Positions 8,428 through 17,216 of a stretch of 49,149 bases of DNA are shown one piece after another. The notes beneath the pieces were generated by a model that was given only the letters and a program-made list of their open reading frames with translations, made no database searches and was not told where the DNA came from. A program made the position numbers and the translations under genes. How positions within the stretch are numbered: the stretch's first letter is position 1; each line of letters opens with the position of its first letter. This stretch comes from Pseudomonadota bacterium (GTDB lineage Bacteria; Pseudomonadota; Gammaproteobacteria; Steroidobacterales; Steroidobacteraceae), in NCBI GenBank assembly GCA_025356815.1, contig JANXQL010000013.1:1-49149 (forward strand), read 5' to 3'.

Positions 8428-8457
8428 ATCCTATTGATTATAAATAAGTTTAGTCAA
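8428..8457 (-). promoter_or_regulatory. Candidate sigma70 promoter for the choline/betaine transporter
   Basis: Read on the minus strand, TTGACT (8457-8452) and TAGGAT (8433-8428) are separated by 18 bases in the only strongly AT-rich patch of this region. The palindrome at 8380-8393 would then lie in the early transcribed region, a suitable place for repression. A plus-strand promoter for betIB very likely uses the same AT-rich patch, but no clear -35/-10 pair could be fixed for it. Confidence 0.4.
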
Positions 8458-8538
8458 AACATCGACTTCAGCCAAAGCTGTGAATCCGCTTTGGGGACTG
8501 GCCCGGCGCGTGCCCGGGCATCCATCAGGAGCACTACA

Positions 8539-10629
8539 CTGAACAACCAGTCAAGCAAAGGCAACTCCGCCGCAGGGCCTGCGGCCGCCAAGGGTGCGGG
8601 GACCGAACGGCTCGAGGAGGATCGCCGCGAGCAGCTGATCGAGGTCGCGATCGATTGTCTGGCAGAACTGGGCTACGTGGGTAGCACGCTCGCTCAGATC
8701 GCCGGTCGTGCCGGCGTCTCGGCCGGGCTGATCGGTCACTACTTCGGCGACAAAGACGGTTTGCTCGAGGCTGCGTTCCGTCGCCTGAGCCGCGGCGTGC
8801 ACGCCAACGTGCGCGCGAAACTGCAGCTCGCTCGCACGCCGCGCGGTCGCGTACAGGCGGTCATCGACGCGAACCTCGCGCCGCAGGAGTTCCACCAGCG
8901 CACCGGCAATGCATGGCTCGCGTTCTGGGGCCAGCTGCGGCACGTGCCCGCGCTCTTGCGCGTGCAGAAGGCGTACCAGCGTCGCATGCTGTCGAACCTT
9001 CGCCACGCACTCGCGCAGATGCTGCCCGCCGACGAGGCGCGCACCCTCGCCGCGATGATCGCGGCCATGATCGACGGTGTCTGGCTGCGCGCGGCGCTGT
9101 CGGACTGGGTGGAGGCCGATAGCGAGGCGGCCCGTGGTCTGCTGACCGCGTTCGTTGAAGGGCGCCTGCGCGAGCGCGCGCCGCCTGCGGCGGCGGCGGC
9201 GCGCGTGGTGGCGAGCGGGGTCGAGGGTCACTTCCGCACCATCAATCCCGCCACCGGCGCGACCCTCGCGGAGTTGCGCATCGACGGTCCGGCGGAAGTC
9301 GACGCGGCGGTCGCGGCGGCGACCGAGGGGCAGCGTCGGTGGGCCGCCATGACCGGTACCGAGCGCGGCCGCGTGCTGCGCCGGACCGCCGATATCCTGC
9401 GCGCGCGCAATACGGAGCTGGCCGAACTCGAGACTCGCGACACCGGCAAGCCGATCCAGGAGACCAGCGTCGTCGATGTCATCTCGGGAGCGGACTGCCT
9501 TGAGTACTACGCAGGGATCGCAGCGACCATCGCCGGCGAGCATATCGACCTCGGACCGGGGGCGTTCGGCTACACGCGCCGCGAGCCGCTCGGCGTCGTC
9601 GCCGGCATCGGGGCGTGGAACTACCCCATCCAGATCGCCTGCTGGAAGTCGGCGCCCGCGCTTGCCTGTGGCAACGCGATGATCTTCAAGCCGGCGGAGC
9701 TGACGCCGCTGACCGCGATCGAGCTGAAGAAGGCGTTCGACGCGGCGGGCCTGCCGCCGGGCGTCTTCCAGGTGGTGCAGGGCAAGGCCGACACCGGCCG
9801 CCTGCTGAGCAGGCATCCTGGCATCCGCAAGATCTCGCTGACCGGCGAGGTCGGCACCGGCAAGGCCGTGATGAGCGATGCGTCCGGCACACTCAAGTAC
9901 GTCACGCTCGAACTCGGCGGCAAGTCGCCGCTGATCGTGTTCGACGACGCCAAGCTCGACAATGCCGTCGGGGGTGCGCTGCTCGCCAACTTCTATTCGG
10001 CCGGCGAGGTGTGTTCCAACGCGACGCGCGTGTTCGTGCATCGCAAGGTCAGGGCTGCATTTCTCGACAAGCTCAAGGCGCGGGTGCTTGCGATGCGCGT
10101 CGGCGACCCCATGGACCCGCGGACCCAGGTCGGTGCGCTGATCTCCGAAGCCCACATGGAGAAGGTCCTGGGCTACATCGCGCGCGGGCAGGCCGAAGGC
10201 GCAAGACTTCTGACCGGTGGTCACCGCGTCACCAGCGGTGACCTTTCGAACGGCTTCTTCGTCGCACCGACCGTCTTCGACGGCTGCCACGACGACATGA
10301 CGATCGTCCGCGAGGAGATCTTCGGGCCGGTCATGAGCGTGCTTGAGTTCGATGACGAGGAGGAGGTGATCGAGCGGGCGAACGCGACGGAGTTCGGCCT
10401 GTCCGCGGGGGTGTTCACCAACGACCTGACGCGCGGCCACCGGGTGATCGCGCGCCTCGAGGCGGGCACCTGCTGGATCAATCACTACAATGTCACGCCG
10501 ATAGAACTGCCGTTCGGCGGCCACAAGCGCTCGGGTCTTGGCCGTGAGAACGGCCGCGCTGCGATCGAGCACTACACTCAACTCAAGAGCGTCTACGTCG
10601 CGCTGGGTGACGTCGACGCCCCTTACTGA
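8539..10629 (+). CDS. BetI-BetB fusion: TetR-type choline-responsive repressor joined to betaine aldehyde dehydrogenase
   Basis: One open frame encodes two proteins that are normally separate. Residues about 28-78 are a TetR HTH matching BetI ([26 protein letters not shown]), and about 85-210 the BetI ligand domain ([19 protein letters not shown]). A short Ala/Arg-rich linker (about 211-231) leads into a complete aldehyde dehydrogenase from FRTINPATG onward, with Asn361 (GAWNYP), Glu458 (LELGGKSP) and the nucleophile Cys492 (GEVCSN). BetB oxidises betaine aldehyde to glycine betaine with NAD(P)+. There is no in-frame ATG or GTG ahead of the HTH. CTG 8539 has an AGGAG seven bases upstream and is my choice; TTG 8434 and TTG 8491 are alternatives without ribosome sites. 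The usual first 15 or so residues of BetB are missing at the junction and no other frame encodes them, which argues against a simple frameshift artefact. Confidence 0.85.
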   Translation: MNNQSSKGNSAAGPAAAKGAGTERLEEDRREQLIEVAIDCLAELGYVGSTLAQIAGRAGVSAGLIGHYFGDKDGLLEAAFRRLSRGVHANVRAKLQLARTPRGRVQAVIDANLAPQEFHQRTGNAWLAFWGQLRHVPALLRVQKAYQRRMLSNLRHALAQMLPADEARTLAAMIAAMIDGVWLRAALSDWVEADSEAARGLLTAFVEGRLRERAPPAAAAARVVASGVEGHFRTINPATGATLAELRIDGPAEVDAAVAAATEGQRRWAAMTGTERGRVLRRTADILRARNTELAELETRDTGKPIQETSVVDVISGADCLEYYAGIAATIAGEHIDLGPGAFGYTRREPLGVVAGIGAWNYPIQIACWKSAPALACGNAMIFKPAELTPLTAIELKKAFDAAGLPPGVFQVVQGKADTGRLLSRHPGIRKISLTGEVGTGKAVMSDASGTLKYVTLELGGKSPLIVFDDAKLDNAVGGALLANFYSAGEVCSNATRVFVHRKVRAAFLDKLKARVLAMRVGDPMDPRTQVGALISEAHMEKVLGYIARGQAEGARLLTGGHRVTSGDLSNGFFVAPTVFDGCHDDMTIVREEIFGPVMSVLEFDDEEEVIERANATEFGLSAGVFTNDLTRGHRVIARLEAGTCWINHYNVTPIELPFGGHKRSGLGRENGRAAIEHYTQLKSVYVALGDVDAPY

Positions 10630-10639
10630 AGGCGCTGCC

Positions 10640-12298
10640 GTGGATAACTCGACCTATGACTACGTGATCGTCGGCGCCGGCTCCGCCGGCTGCGTCCTTG
10701 CCAACCGCCTGAGCGAGGATGGGCAGAGCACCGTGTTGCTGCTCGAGTACGGCGGCTCCGACCGCTCGATCTTCATCCAGATGCCGTCGGCGCTTGCGAT
10801 CCCGATGAATCGCAAGGAGTTCAATTGGTTCTACTACTCGGAGCCTGAACCTGACCTTGGCGGCCGGCGCATCCACACGGCGCGCGGCAAGGTGCTCGGC
10901 GGCTCCTCGTCGATCAACGGCCTGGTCTACATCCGCGGCAACGCCTTCGACTACCAGCGCTGGGAGGCGGAGGGTGCGCGCGGCTGGAGCTACGCGGACG
11001 TGCTGCCGTACTTCAATCGCGCCGAGCGGCGCGCCGAGGGCGCCACCGACTACCGCGGCGGCGAGGGTCCGGTCGGGACCTGTTACGGGACGCTCAAGAA
11101 CCCGCTGCACGCGGCATGGCTCGCGGCCGCGAAGGAAGCAGGCTATCCGCACACCGACGACGTCAACGGCTTCCAGCAGGAAGGCTTCGGGCGGATGGAC
11201 ATGACCGTCGAGCGTGGTGTCCGCGCCAGCACCGCGAACGCGTACCTGCGCCCGGCCATGTCGCGGCCGAACCTGAAGGTCGAGAGTCGCGCGCTCGCAA
11301 GCCAGGTGCTGTTTGAGGGTCGTCGCGCGGTCGGGGTTCGCTACGTTCGGGGTGGGGTCGAGCGGGTCGTGCGTGCGCGACGCGAGGTGATCGTGTCCGC
11401 AGGTTCGATCGCCTCGCCGCAGCTGCTGAAGCTTTCAGGCGTAGGCCCCGGCGCCGAGCTGCAGCAGCTCGGGATCCCGGTCGTTCACGACCTGCCGGGC
11501 GTCGGCGAAAACCTGCAGGATCACCTCGAGTTCTACTTCCAGGTCGCGTGCCGCGAGCCGATCACGCTGTTCTCGGCAATGAGCCCTCTCGCCAAGCTCA
11601 GGATCGGCGTCGAGTGGGTGCTGTTCAAGACCGGCCTCGGGGCGACCAATCATTTCGAGACCTGCGGCTTCCTGCGCAGCCGAGCCGGCATCCAGTACCC
11701 GGACATCCAGTACCACTTCCTGCCGCTGGCAGTGAGCTACGACGGCAGCTCGCTGGCGAGCGAGCATGGCTTTCAGGCGCACGTCGGACCGATGCGCTCG
11801 AAGAGCCGCGGGCACGTACGCCTCATGAGCCCCGACCCGCTCGAGAAGCCGAAGATCCTGTTCAACTACATGAGCCACGCGGACGACTGGACAGAGATGC
11901 GCGCGTGCGTTCGGCTGACGCGCGAGATCTTCGCGCAGAGCGCGTTCGACCGGTATCGCGGCCGGGAGATCGCGCCGGGCGGCGCGGTGGACAGCGACGA
12001 GCAGATCGACGAGTTCATCCGCCAGAAGGTCGAGACGGCCTACCACCCCTCGTGCTCGAACAAGATGGGCGCGGCCGACGATCGCATGGCCGTCGTGGAT
12101 CCCGAGACACGGGTTTACGGACTCGAGGGGCTGCGGGTCGTCGACTCGTCGATCATGCCGTCTATCACCAACGGCAACCTGAACGCGCCGACGATCATGC
12201 TCGCCGAGAAAGCGGCCGACCATATCCGGGGCCGACCCCTGCTGCGCTCGGACGCGCCGTTCTACGAATCGCCGAACTGGCGAACCAGCCAGCGCTGA
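10640..12298 (+). CDS. betA: Choline dehydrogenase (GMC oxidoreductase)
   Basis: The protein has 552 residues, close to the 556 of E. coli BetA, from GTG 10640, ten bases after the BetI-BetB stop. The N-terminal FAD-binding motif is VGAGSAGCVLANRL (about residues 11-24), the GMC signatures include RGKVLGGSSSINGLVYIRGN, and the catalytic His is His469 in the AYHPSCSNKMG motif, with the partner Asn in GNLNAP near 513-515. It oxidises choline to betaine aldehyde at the inner membrane, passing electrons to the respiratory chain, and supplies the substrate of the fused BetB domain. It forms an operon with the fusion gene. Its stop is 17 bases from the stop of the convergent NCS1 permease. Other GMC alcohol dehydrogenases are possible by motif alone, but the context makes BetA the best call. 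Confidence 0.9.
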   Translation: MDNSTYDYVIVGAGSAGCVLANRLSEDGQSTVLLLEYGGSDRSIFIQMPSALAIPMNRKEFNWFYYSEPEPDLGGRRIHTARGKVLGGSSSINGLVYIRGNAFDYQRWEAEGARGWSYADVLPYFNRAERRAEGATDYRGGEGPVGTCYGTLKNPLHAAWLAAAKEAGYPHTDDVNGFQQEGFGRMDMTVERGVRASTANAYLRPAMSRPNLKVESRALASQVLFEGRRAVGVRYVRGGVERVVRARREVIVSAGSIASPQLLKLSGVGPGAELQQLGIPVVHDLPGVGENLQDHLEFYFQVACREPITLFSAMSPLAKLRIGVEWVLFKTGLGATNHFETCGFLRSRAGIQYPDIQYHFLPLAVSYDGSSLASEHGFQAHVGPMRSKSRGHVRLMSPDPLEKPKILFNYMSHADDWTEMRACVRLTREIFAQSAFDRYRGREIAPGGAVDSDEQIDEFIRQKVETAYHPSCSNKMGAADDRMAVVDPETRVYGLEGLRVVDSSIMPSITNGNLNAPTIMLAEKAADHIRGRPLLRSDAPFYESPNWRTSQR

Positions 12299-12315
12299 CG
12301 AGGCGGTCGTCCCGC

Positions 12316-13725
12316 TCAGGCGGGGTCCAGTCCCTCGTCGGCGAGGGCGGCCTTCCTGAATTCGTCCTCGAGGTCCATCGAACGGCAGGCGAGGACGTAG
12401 ACGATTGTCGAGACCGGTAGGCCCACCAGCATCGCGATGTCGGCACCGCCGAGCATTTTCGCGACCGGTCCCACGTACGACGCCGTACTGAAGAACGGCA
12501 CCATCGACAGGAATCCGACCGCGTAGGCAACCAGCCCGCGCCAGTTCCAGCGCCCGTACAGGCCGTTGGGATTGAAGATCTCGCGCACCGAATAGTGGCC
12601 GCGGCGCACCCAGTAGAAGTCGACCAGGTTGATCGCGGTCCAGGGCGTGAACAGGTACAGCAGGATCGCCAGGAACTCATCGAAGGCGTGCACGAAGTCC
12701 TTGGAGGCCGTCAGCGCAAGGCCGACGGACACCACCAGCGACAGCGCGATGGTCGCCACGCGCTTGGTCACCGTCGCCTTGATCGGCTTGAACGAGTCGG
12801 CCACGCTCAACAGCGTCAGCGATGCGCCGTAGAAGTTCAGCGTCGTGATGGTCACCAGGCCCAGCAGCGAGCAGATCAGCAGCGGCGTGCCGGCGCCCGG
12901 CAGCAGCTGATCGGCCGCGGCCTTGAGCGCCGGGGTCAGCTTGAGCGCCGGGAACATCGCGGCCGCGACCGTGCCGACGAGCATCGTCCACGAGCCGCCG
13001 ATGTACGCCCCCAGGTACGTCCACCAGAACGAGGCGGCGACACCCACGTCCTTGGGCAGGTAGCGTGAGTAGTCGGAGACGTAGATCGACCAGGCGATCT
13101 GGTAGGACGCCGCCGCGAACAGCTGCACCAGAAATGGCACGGCCTTGAAGCCGCCGAGGTCGAGCTGCGCGGGCTCGAAGTGGGCGGAGCTCGCCACGGC
13201 GAAAGTCATCACCGCAAGGCCCACGATCAGGATGAAGGCTAGGATCCGCTGGATGAGATGGATCCAGTCATAGCCTACGACGGCGAGCAGCGCGGCGATG
13301 ATGCCGATGATCGGCATCGTGACGTGGCTGTCGGCGTCATAGAGCGTCGTCAGCGTGTCGGCCGCGAGCAGCTGGTTGAACGCATTGAAGCCGATATAAG
13401 TGACCAGCGCGACGCCCCACACCAGCAGCGCGCCAACGTAGCCGAACTGCGGTCGCGACTGGATCATCTGCGGCAGCCCGAGTTGCGGGCCCTGGGTCGA
13501 ATGAAACGCCATGAAGAACGTGCCTAGCGCCGAGCCGAGCAGGACAGCGATCACGGTCCAGGCGAGGTTGCCGCCCAGCGCGATGCCGACTGCCCCGGTC
13601 GCGATCGTCGCCAGGTGCGCGTCGCCGGTGAACCAGACCGGCCACAGGTGCCAGACCTTGCCGTGCCGTTCCTTGAGCGGGACGTAGTCGATGGAACGGG
13701 CTTCGATGAAGGATCGTTCTGACAC
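12316..13725 (-). CDS. NCS1-family permease (cytosine/purine/hydantoin transporter type)
   Basis: This 469-residue, about 12-helix membrane protein matches purine-cytosine/NCS1 permeases: an N-terminal PVWFTGDAHLATIATG segment, then YIGFNAFNQLLAADTL and YQIAWSIYVSDYSRYLP. These are cation symporters for nucleobases and related heterocycles. The GTG at 13725 has an AGAGG six bases upstream; an in-frame GTG at 13731 abuts that motif too closely. The substrate cannot be set from sequence, and its place between betA and a TonB receptor gives no clear clue. A 72-base stretch separates its start from the terminator of the upstream receptor gene, so it probably has its own promoter there. Confidence 0.82.
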   Translation of the reverse strand: MSERSFIEARSIDYVPLKERHGKVWHLWPVWFTGDAHLATIATGAVGIALGGNLAWTVIAVLLGSALGTFFMAFHSTQGPQLGLPQMIQSRPQFGYVGALLVWGVALVTYIGFNAFNQLLAADTLTTLYDADSHVTMPIIGIIAALLAVVGYDWIHLIQRILAFILIVGLAVMTFAVASSAHFEPAQLDLGGFKAVPFLVQLFAAASYQIAWSIYVSDYSRYLPKDVGVAASFWWTYLGAYIGGSWTMLVGTVAAAMFPALKLTPALKAAADQLLPGAGTPLLICSLLGLVTITTLNFYGASLTLLSVADSFKPIKATVTKRVATIALSLVVSVGLALTASKDFVHAFDEFLAILLYLFTPWTAINLVDFYWVRRGHYSVREIFNPNGLYGRWNWRGLVAYAVGFLSMVPFFSTASYVGPVAKMLGGADIAMLVGLPVSTIVYVLACRSMDLEDEFRKAALADEGLDPA

Positions 13726-13797
13726 GTGCACCTCTTGCGCGAGTTTCCCGGGGCTCGCCCAGAATACACGCTGTTGCCCGGCCGAGGTCTGCGCCTC

Positions 13798-13823
13798 AAA
13801 AAAACGGGACCCGCAGGTCCCGT
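13798..13823 (-). terminator. Intrinsic terminator of the TonB-dependent receptor gene
   Basis: On the minus strand a perfect 8-bp stem, ACGGGACC with GGTCCCGT, closes a four-base loop and runs straight into six T residues. It begins 66 bases after the receptor stop codon and precedes the NCS1 gene, so it separates the two transcripts. Confidence 0.88.
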
Positions 13824-13889
13824 TCGCGACTCTGGCGACCTGCGGGCGGGCGGGCCGGACAGGGTCCGCCCGCCGCCGCAGTCCGTAGG

Positions 13890-16547
13890 TCAGAACTTCC
13901 AGCCCATCGACACGCCGATTACGCGCGGCCGCAATGGCGTCTGCGCAACGATGAACTGGTCGGTGCTGGTGAATGTCGCCGCGTTCGAGTTGGTCAGGTT
14001 CTCGGCGATGATCGACACGTTCCACGCATCCTTGGAGATGCCGAACGAGGCGTCCCAGGTCGAGTACGCCGGGTTCTCGAAGCGCAGGCGTCCGGTCGTG
14101 ATGCCGCCCGCCTCGGCGATCGACGGGTTGGAGCCGGCCTGCGTGAACGAGTGGCCGAGGTGGGAGACGCCGACCTGCAGGAACGACTCACACTCGCCGA
14201 TCGCGAACTGGTAGCGCGCCCGCACGCTGAACTGCAGCGGTGGGGAGTTCGCGGTCGGCGAACCGATCGGGCCGAACGGGTTGACGACGTCCACGCAGTT
14301 TGCGCCGGAGCTGTCGCAGTTCTTGACGATCGGGTTGCCGTAGTTATTGCTCTTCGGCGTGCCGAGCGTGCCATCGTTGTTGTCGATCAGCGCAGGCGAG
14401 TTCGTCTGCTTGCTCTGGTTCCAGGAGCCGGCGGCCTGCAACGTGAGGCCCGGCAGCACGCGGAAGACGACAGAGGTCTCCAGGCCCTTCAGTTCGAAGT
14501 TCTGGCCGTTGGTGTTGTAGAACACGTTGCCGACCAGGCCCGGGTTGAAGAACGCGACCTGGACGTTGTTCCACGCTTCCTTGTAGACGGCGCCGTTCCA
14601 CTGCAGGCGGTGGTTGAGGAACTCCGCCTTCCAGCCGATTTCGTTGTTGGAGAGCTTGTCCGACGTGTAAGCCCTGGGCACGGCGTACTGCTGGATGCCG
14701 TCCGTTCCATAGGCGTGCAGGGCATTGCCGTTCTGGTTGAAGCCGCCCGGGCGGAAGCCCTGCGAGAAGGTGTAGTACACCATCACGTCCGGCGTGATGT
14801 GCCAGGTCAGGTTCACGCGGCTCTTCCAGCCGGACTCGGTGTCCTGCAGGTTCTGGGCGTCGAGATTGTAGCCAAGGCCATGGCAGCCACCCGGTATGAC
14901 GCCCTGCTGGAAGCAGGCAAAGCTGTTCGGAACGTCGCCTTTCAGCGAGTTCTTGAAGCTGAAGTGGCGCGAGCCGATCGTCGCCGTCAGTACCTTCGGG
15001 ATGAGGTCGTAGTCGAAGGAGAAGAAGAAGGCGGTCTGCTTCGTCTCGCGAACGTCGTCCTGGTAGAACGAGCTGTTCGCGTCGCGCACGCCGGGGTTGA
15101 CCACCGTGGTGCCTGCAGTCGTGCCGATCGGCGTGAAGCAGTCGGTGTTGCCGGGCGTGCCCGGGTCACCGTTCGAGGTACACGCCGGGACCGTCTTGTA
15201 GCGCCAGTCGCTCTGGTCGTAGAGCTTGTTGTTCTGCACGTACACGCCCGCGATGCCACGCAGGCGCCAGTCGTCCGGGGTCGAGATGCGGAACTCGTGC
15301 TGCCAGTGCTCGTTGCGCTCGACCGAGCGCCAGATCACCGCGGGGGAGAAGCAGGTCGAGGGGTTTACCGCCGAGGCGCCGTAACACTGGTAGTAGTCTG
15401 CGTATACGCCGCGCGAGTAGTTCGTGTAGTCGTTGACCTGCTCGACCTTGCGCACGAGGTAGCCGCCGGTATAGACGGCGCGCAGCGCGCCGATCTTGCC
15501 GTTGAGCGTCCAGGCGGTGCTTTCGAACTTGTCCTTGTCGTAGGACGGGTTGAACAGCGTGACCTCGAGCGGCTTGAGCGTCTCGCCGTCCGAGCCGTTG
15601 GGCTGCTGGTAGAACACGCCGTCGGCCTGCATGTTCTGGTACATCTGCGTCAGCAGCAGGTCCCAGTCTTCGTTGAACTGGTACTTCGCCTCGACGCGGA
15701 TGCCCTGATACGTGACCGGGTTGATCGCGCGCGCGGCGATGGCGTTGTTGCTGGCCGTCACCGAGCCCGGCGGCACGCACCAGCCGTTGTTCGGCAGGCC
15801 GTCGGGGCAGACGCCTTCCACGGCCGGATAGTTCGCGTAGTGGATGCCGGCATCCGTGTTGCGACGGGTGAACGTCGCCGGCACGTTGTCGATGTAGCCG
15901 CCACGATGGTCGGTGAAGAACACGCCGCGCACCGCCAGCTTGTCGGCGATCAACGGCAGGTTCAGCACCGCGGTCAGGTCCGAGTTCGGGTCGCCGTGCG
16001 CGGTCACGCCGTAGCCGGCCTTGATGCTGCCCTCGGTGACGTTGAGCTTCGGCTCATTGGTGATGTAGCGGATCATGCCCGCCTCGGCGCCCGAGCCGAA
16101 CAGCGTGCCCTGCGGACCTTCCAGGATCTCGATCCGGTTGAGGTCCGCGGCATAGATGTCGAGGTTGCGGCCGGGCAGCTGGCCCGACTGGTTGTCCAGG
16201 TAGATCGCGACGTTCGGGAACGCCGCCGTGGTGCCGCTGCCCTGGCTCGGCTGTGCGCCGGCACTCAGGCCGCGCATGAAGATCTCGTTCTGGCCCGGGC
16301 CGTTGTTGGCCGAGGTCACGTTCGGCAGGTACTTGATGTAGTCGTCGAAGGTGGCGACGTTCAGCTCGCCCAGGGACTTGGCGGTGAAGGCCTGCATCGA
16401 GATCGGCACGTCCTGCATGCTTTCCGAGCGGCGCTGTGCCGTCACGATGATCTCGCCGAGCGTATCCGAGGCGGGTTCGGCGGCGACGGCACCGATGGAG
16501 ACGCCCCCCAGAATGGCTGCGATCGCGTACGAGAGCTTTGACTTCAT
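13890..16547 (-). CDS. TonB-dependent outer-membrane receptor
   Basis: The protein has 885 residues from ATG 16547, which follows a GGGAAG ribosome site. A signal peptide of about 22 residues ends near GAVAA; the TonB-box region and plug start at EIIVTAQRRSES. The plug motif RIEILEGPQGTLFGSGAEAG is clear, and the protein ends in a barrel closing strand with a terminal Phe (GVSMGWKF). These receptors import scarce or large substrates across the outer membrane using TonB energy. This type (iron-complex receptor family, common in sphingomonads and some gammaproteobacteria) does not reveal the ligand. A near-palindrome similar to the bet operator lies 56 bases upstream of the start, hinting at co-regulation with choline/betaine genes. 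It is transcribed away from the gcv operon. Confidence 0.9.
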   Translation of the reverse strand: MKSKLSYAIAAILGGVSIGAVAAEPASDTLGEIIVTAQRRSESMQDVPISMQAFTAKSLGELNVATFDDYIKYLPNVTSANNGPGQNEIFMRGLSAGAQPSQGSGTTAAFPNVAIYLDNQSGQLPGRNLDIYAADLNRIEILEGPQGTLFGSGAEAGMIRYITNEPKLNVTEGSIKAGYGVTAHGDPNSDLTAVLNLPLIADKLAVRGVFFTDHRGGYIDNVPATFTRRNTDAGIHYANYPAVEGVCPDGLPNNGWCVPPGSVTASNNAIAARAINPVTYQGIRVEAKYQFNEDWDLLLTQMYQNMQADGVFYQQPNGSDGETLKPLEVTLFNPSYDKDKFESTAWTLNGKIGALRAVYTGGYLVRKVEQVNDYTNYSRGVYADYYQCYGASAVNPSTCFSPAVIWRSVERNEHWQHEFRISTPDDWRLRGIAGVYVQNNKLYDQSDWRYKTVPACTSNGDPGTPGNTDCFTPIGTTAGTTVVNPGVRDANSSFYQDDVRETKQTAFFFSFDYDLIPKVLTATIGSRHFSFKNSLKGDVPNSFACFQQGVIPGGCHGLGYNLDAQNLQDTESGWKSRVNLTWHITPDVMVYYTFSQGFRPGGFNQNGNALHAYGTDGIQQYAVPRAYTSDKLSNNEIGWKAEFLNHRLQWNGAVYKEAWNNVQVAFFNPGLVGNVFYNTNGQNFELKGLETSVVFRVLPGLTLQAAGSWNQSKQTNSPALIDNNDGTLGTPKSNNYGNPIVKNCDSSGANCVDVVNPFGPIGSPTANSPPLQFSVRARYQFAIGECESFLQVGVSHLGHSFTQAGSNPSIAEAGGITTGRLRFENPAYSTWDASFGISKDAWNVSIIAENLTNSNAATFTSTDQFIVAQTPLRPRVIGVSMGWKF

Positions 16548-16602
16548 TGGGCGCTTCCCTATGTGGACGTTGAGCGTTTGCCGGGGGATGCCTCTCAGGC
16601 GG

Positions 16603-16618
16603 TTGAACGCCCGGTCAA
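16603..16618. promoter_or_regulatory. Candidate TetR-type operator upstream of the TonB-dependent receptor
   Basis: TTGAACGCCCGGTCAA is an imperfect inverted repeat whose core matches the perfect palindrome at 8380-8393 at 12 of 14 positions. It lies upstream of the receptor start codon, in the leader or promoter area. Recognition by the same TetR-type domain is an inference. The rest of 16619-16911 is relatively AT-rich, should hold the receptor promoter, and contains no gene I can support. Confidence 0.4.
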
Positions 16619-16911
16619 TGGCATCACGCGCGGCATGGGAATTCAGTGTGTCGCAACAAAGTCTTCGATGCAAGATTGACGCGCTGCTCGTATGTATTGC
16701 AGGAAAAACAGGCACAATTTTAGAAGCTGCAACGCAGCAAAATGCGAGCGTTGGTATTCCGCAACGAATTTGAACGCGCATTCAGCGCGGTTACTCGAGG
16801 AGGCTCCGCACGCCTGGGCCGAATTCGCCGGTGCGACCGCCCTGGCCAGGCGCTCGAAGCGCACGCTGTGCCGCTAGGTACTTTTCTCCGACGCGCGCCG
16901 ACCGACGCCGC

Positions 16912-16917
16912 TATGAT
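16912..16917 (+). promoter_or_regulatory. Candidate -10 element for the gcv operon
   Basis: TATGAT sits about 20 bases before the first glycine aptamer, so a transcript starting near 16924 would carry the full riboswitch. The -35 region is not convincing. Confidence 0.4.
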
Positions 16918-16935
16918 GTCGGCTTCGCGTTAAGA

Positions 16936-17141
16936 CCTGTCCGGAGAGATCGTGAGGCTGCGGCAGTGATGCCCGCGGTACGCGCGACGCCGAAGGCGCA
17001 ACCCGCCCGGAAACGCTCAGGCAGAAAAACGGCAGGGTCTCGCGAACTCTGGAGAGCGATCCGGCGCAATGCGCCAGGATCCACCGAAGGGGTGCGGCAC
17101 GGCACGAGCTGTGCTTGATCTCTCAGGTCACAGGACAGAGG
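16936..17141 (+). promoter_or_regulatory. Tandem glycine riboswitch (two aptamers)
   Basis: Two gcvT-type aptamers lie in series. The first (about 16936-17037) has GGAGAG, then GCCGAAGG, then the conserved GGAAACGCTCAGGCA. The second (about 17046-17141) has TGGAGAG, CACCGAAGGGG and ATCTCTCAGGTCACAGGACAGAGG. This is the classic architecture of the glycine riboswitch, which senses free glycine in the nascent RNA. The 3' edge of the second aptamer overlaps the 5' arm of an intrinsic terminator, so glycine binding should keep that arm from forming the terminator and switch the glycine cleavage operon on. The operon start codon follows at 17217. Confidence 0.92.
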
Positions 17142-17175
17142 GGCGACAGGCGACGGCCTGTCGCCCCTATTTTTT
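17139..17175 (+). terminator. Riboswitch-controlled intrinsic terminator
   Basis: A perfect 13-bp stem (17139-17151 with 17156-17168) with a GACG loop is followed by a run of six T residues. Its left arm shares bases with the end of the second glycine aptamer, so it is the expression platform of the riboswitch rather than the end of another gene. Confidence 0.92.
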
Positions 17176-17216
17176 GGGCGGCGGGTCGTCCGGTGGCGTG
17201 TACCGCGGAGATCCCG

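Noticed and set aside
9150-9250. A frameshift or sequencing error joining separate betI and betB genes
   Set aside because: Neither other forward frame encodes the missing BetB N-terminus (the usual 15 or so residues before the TINPATG motif), and no well-placed internal ribosome site with ATG or GTG exists. The join looks like a true fusion, though reads were not available.
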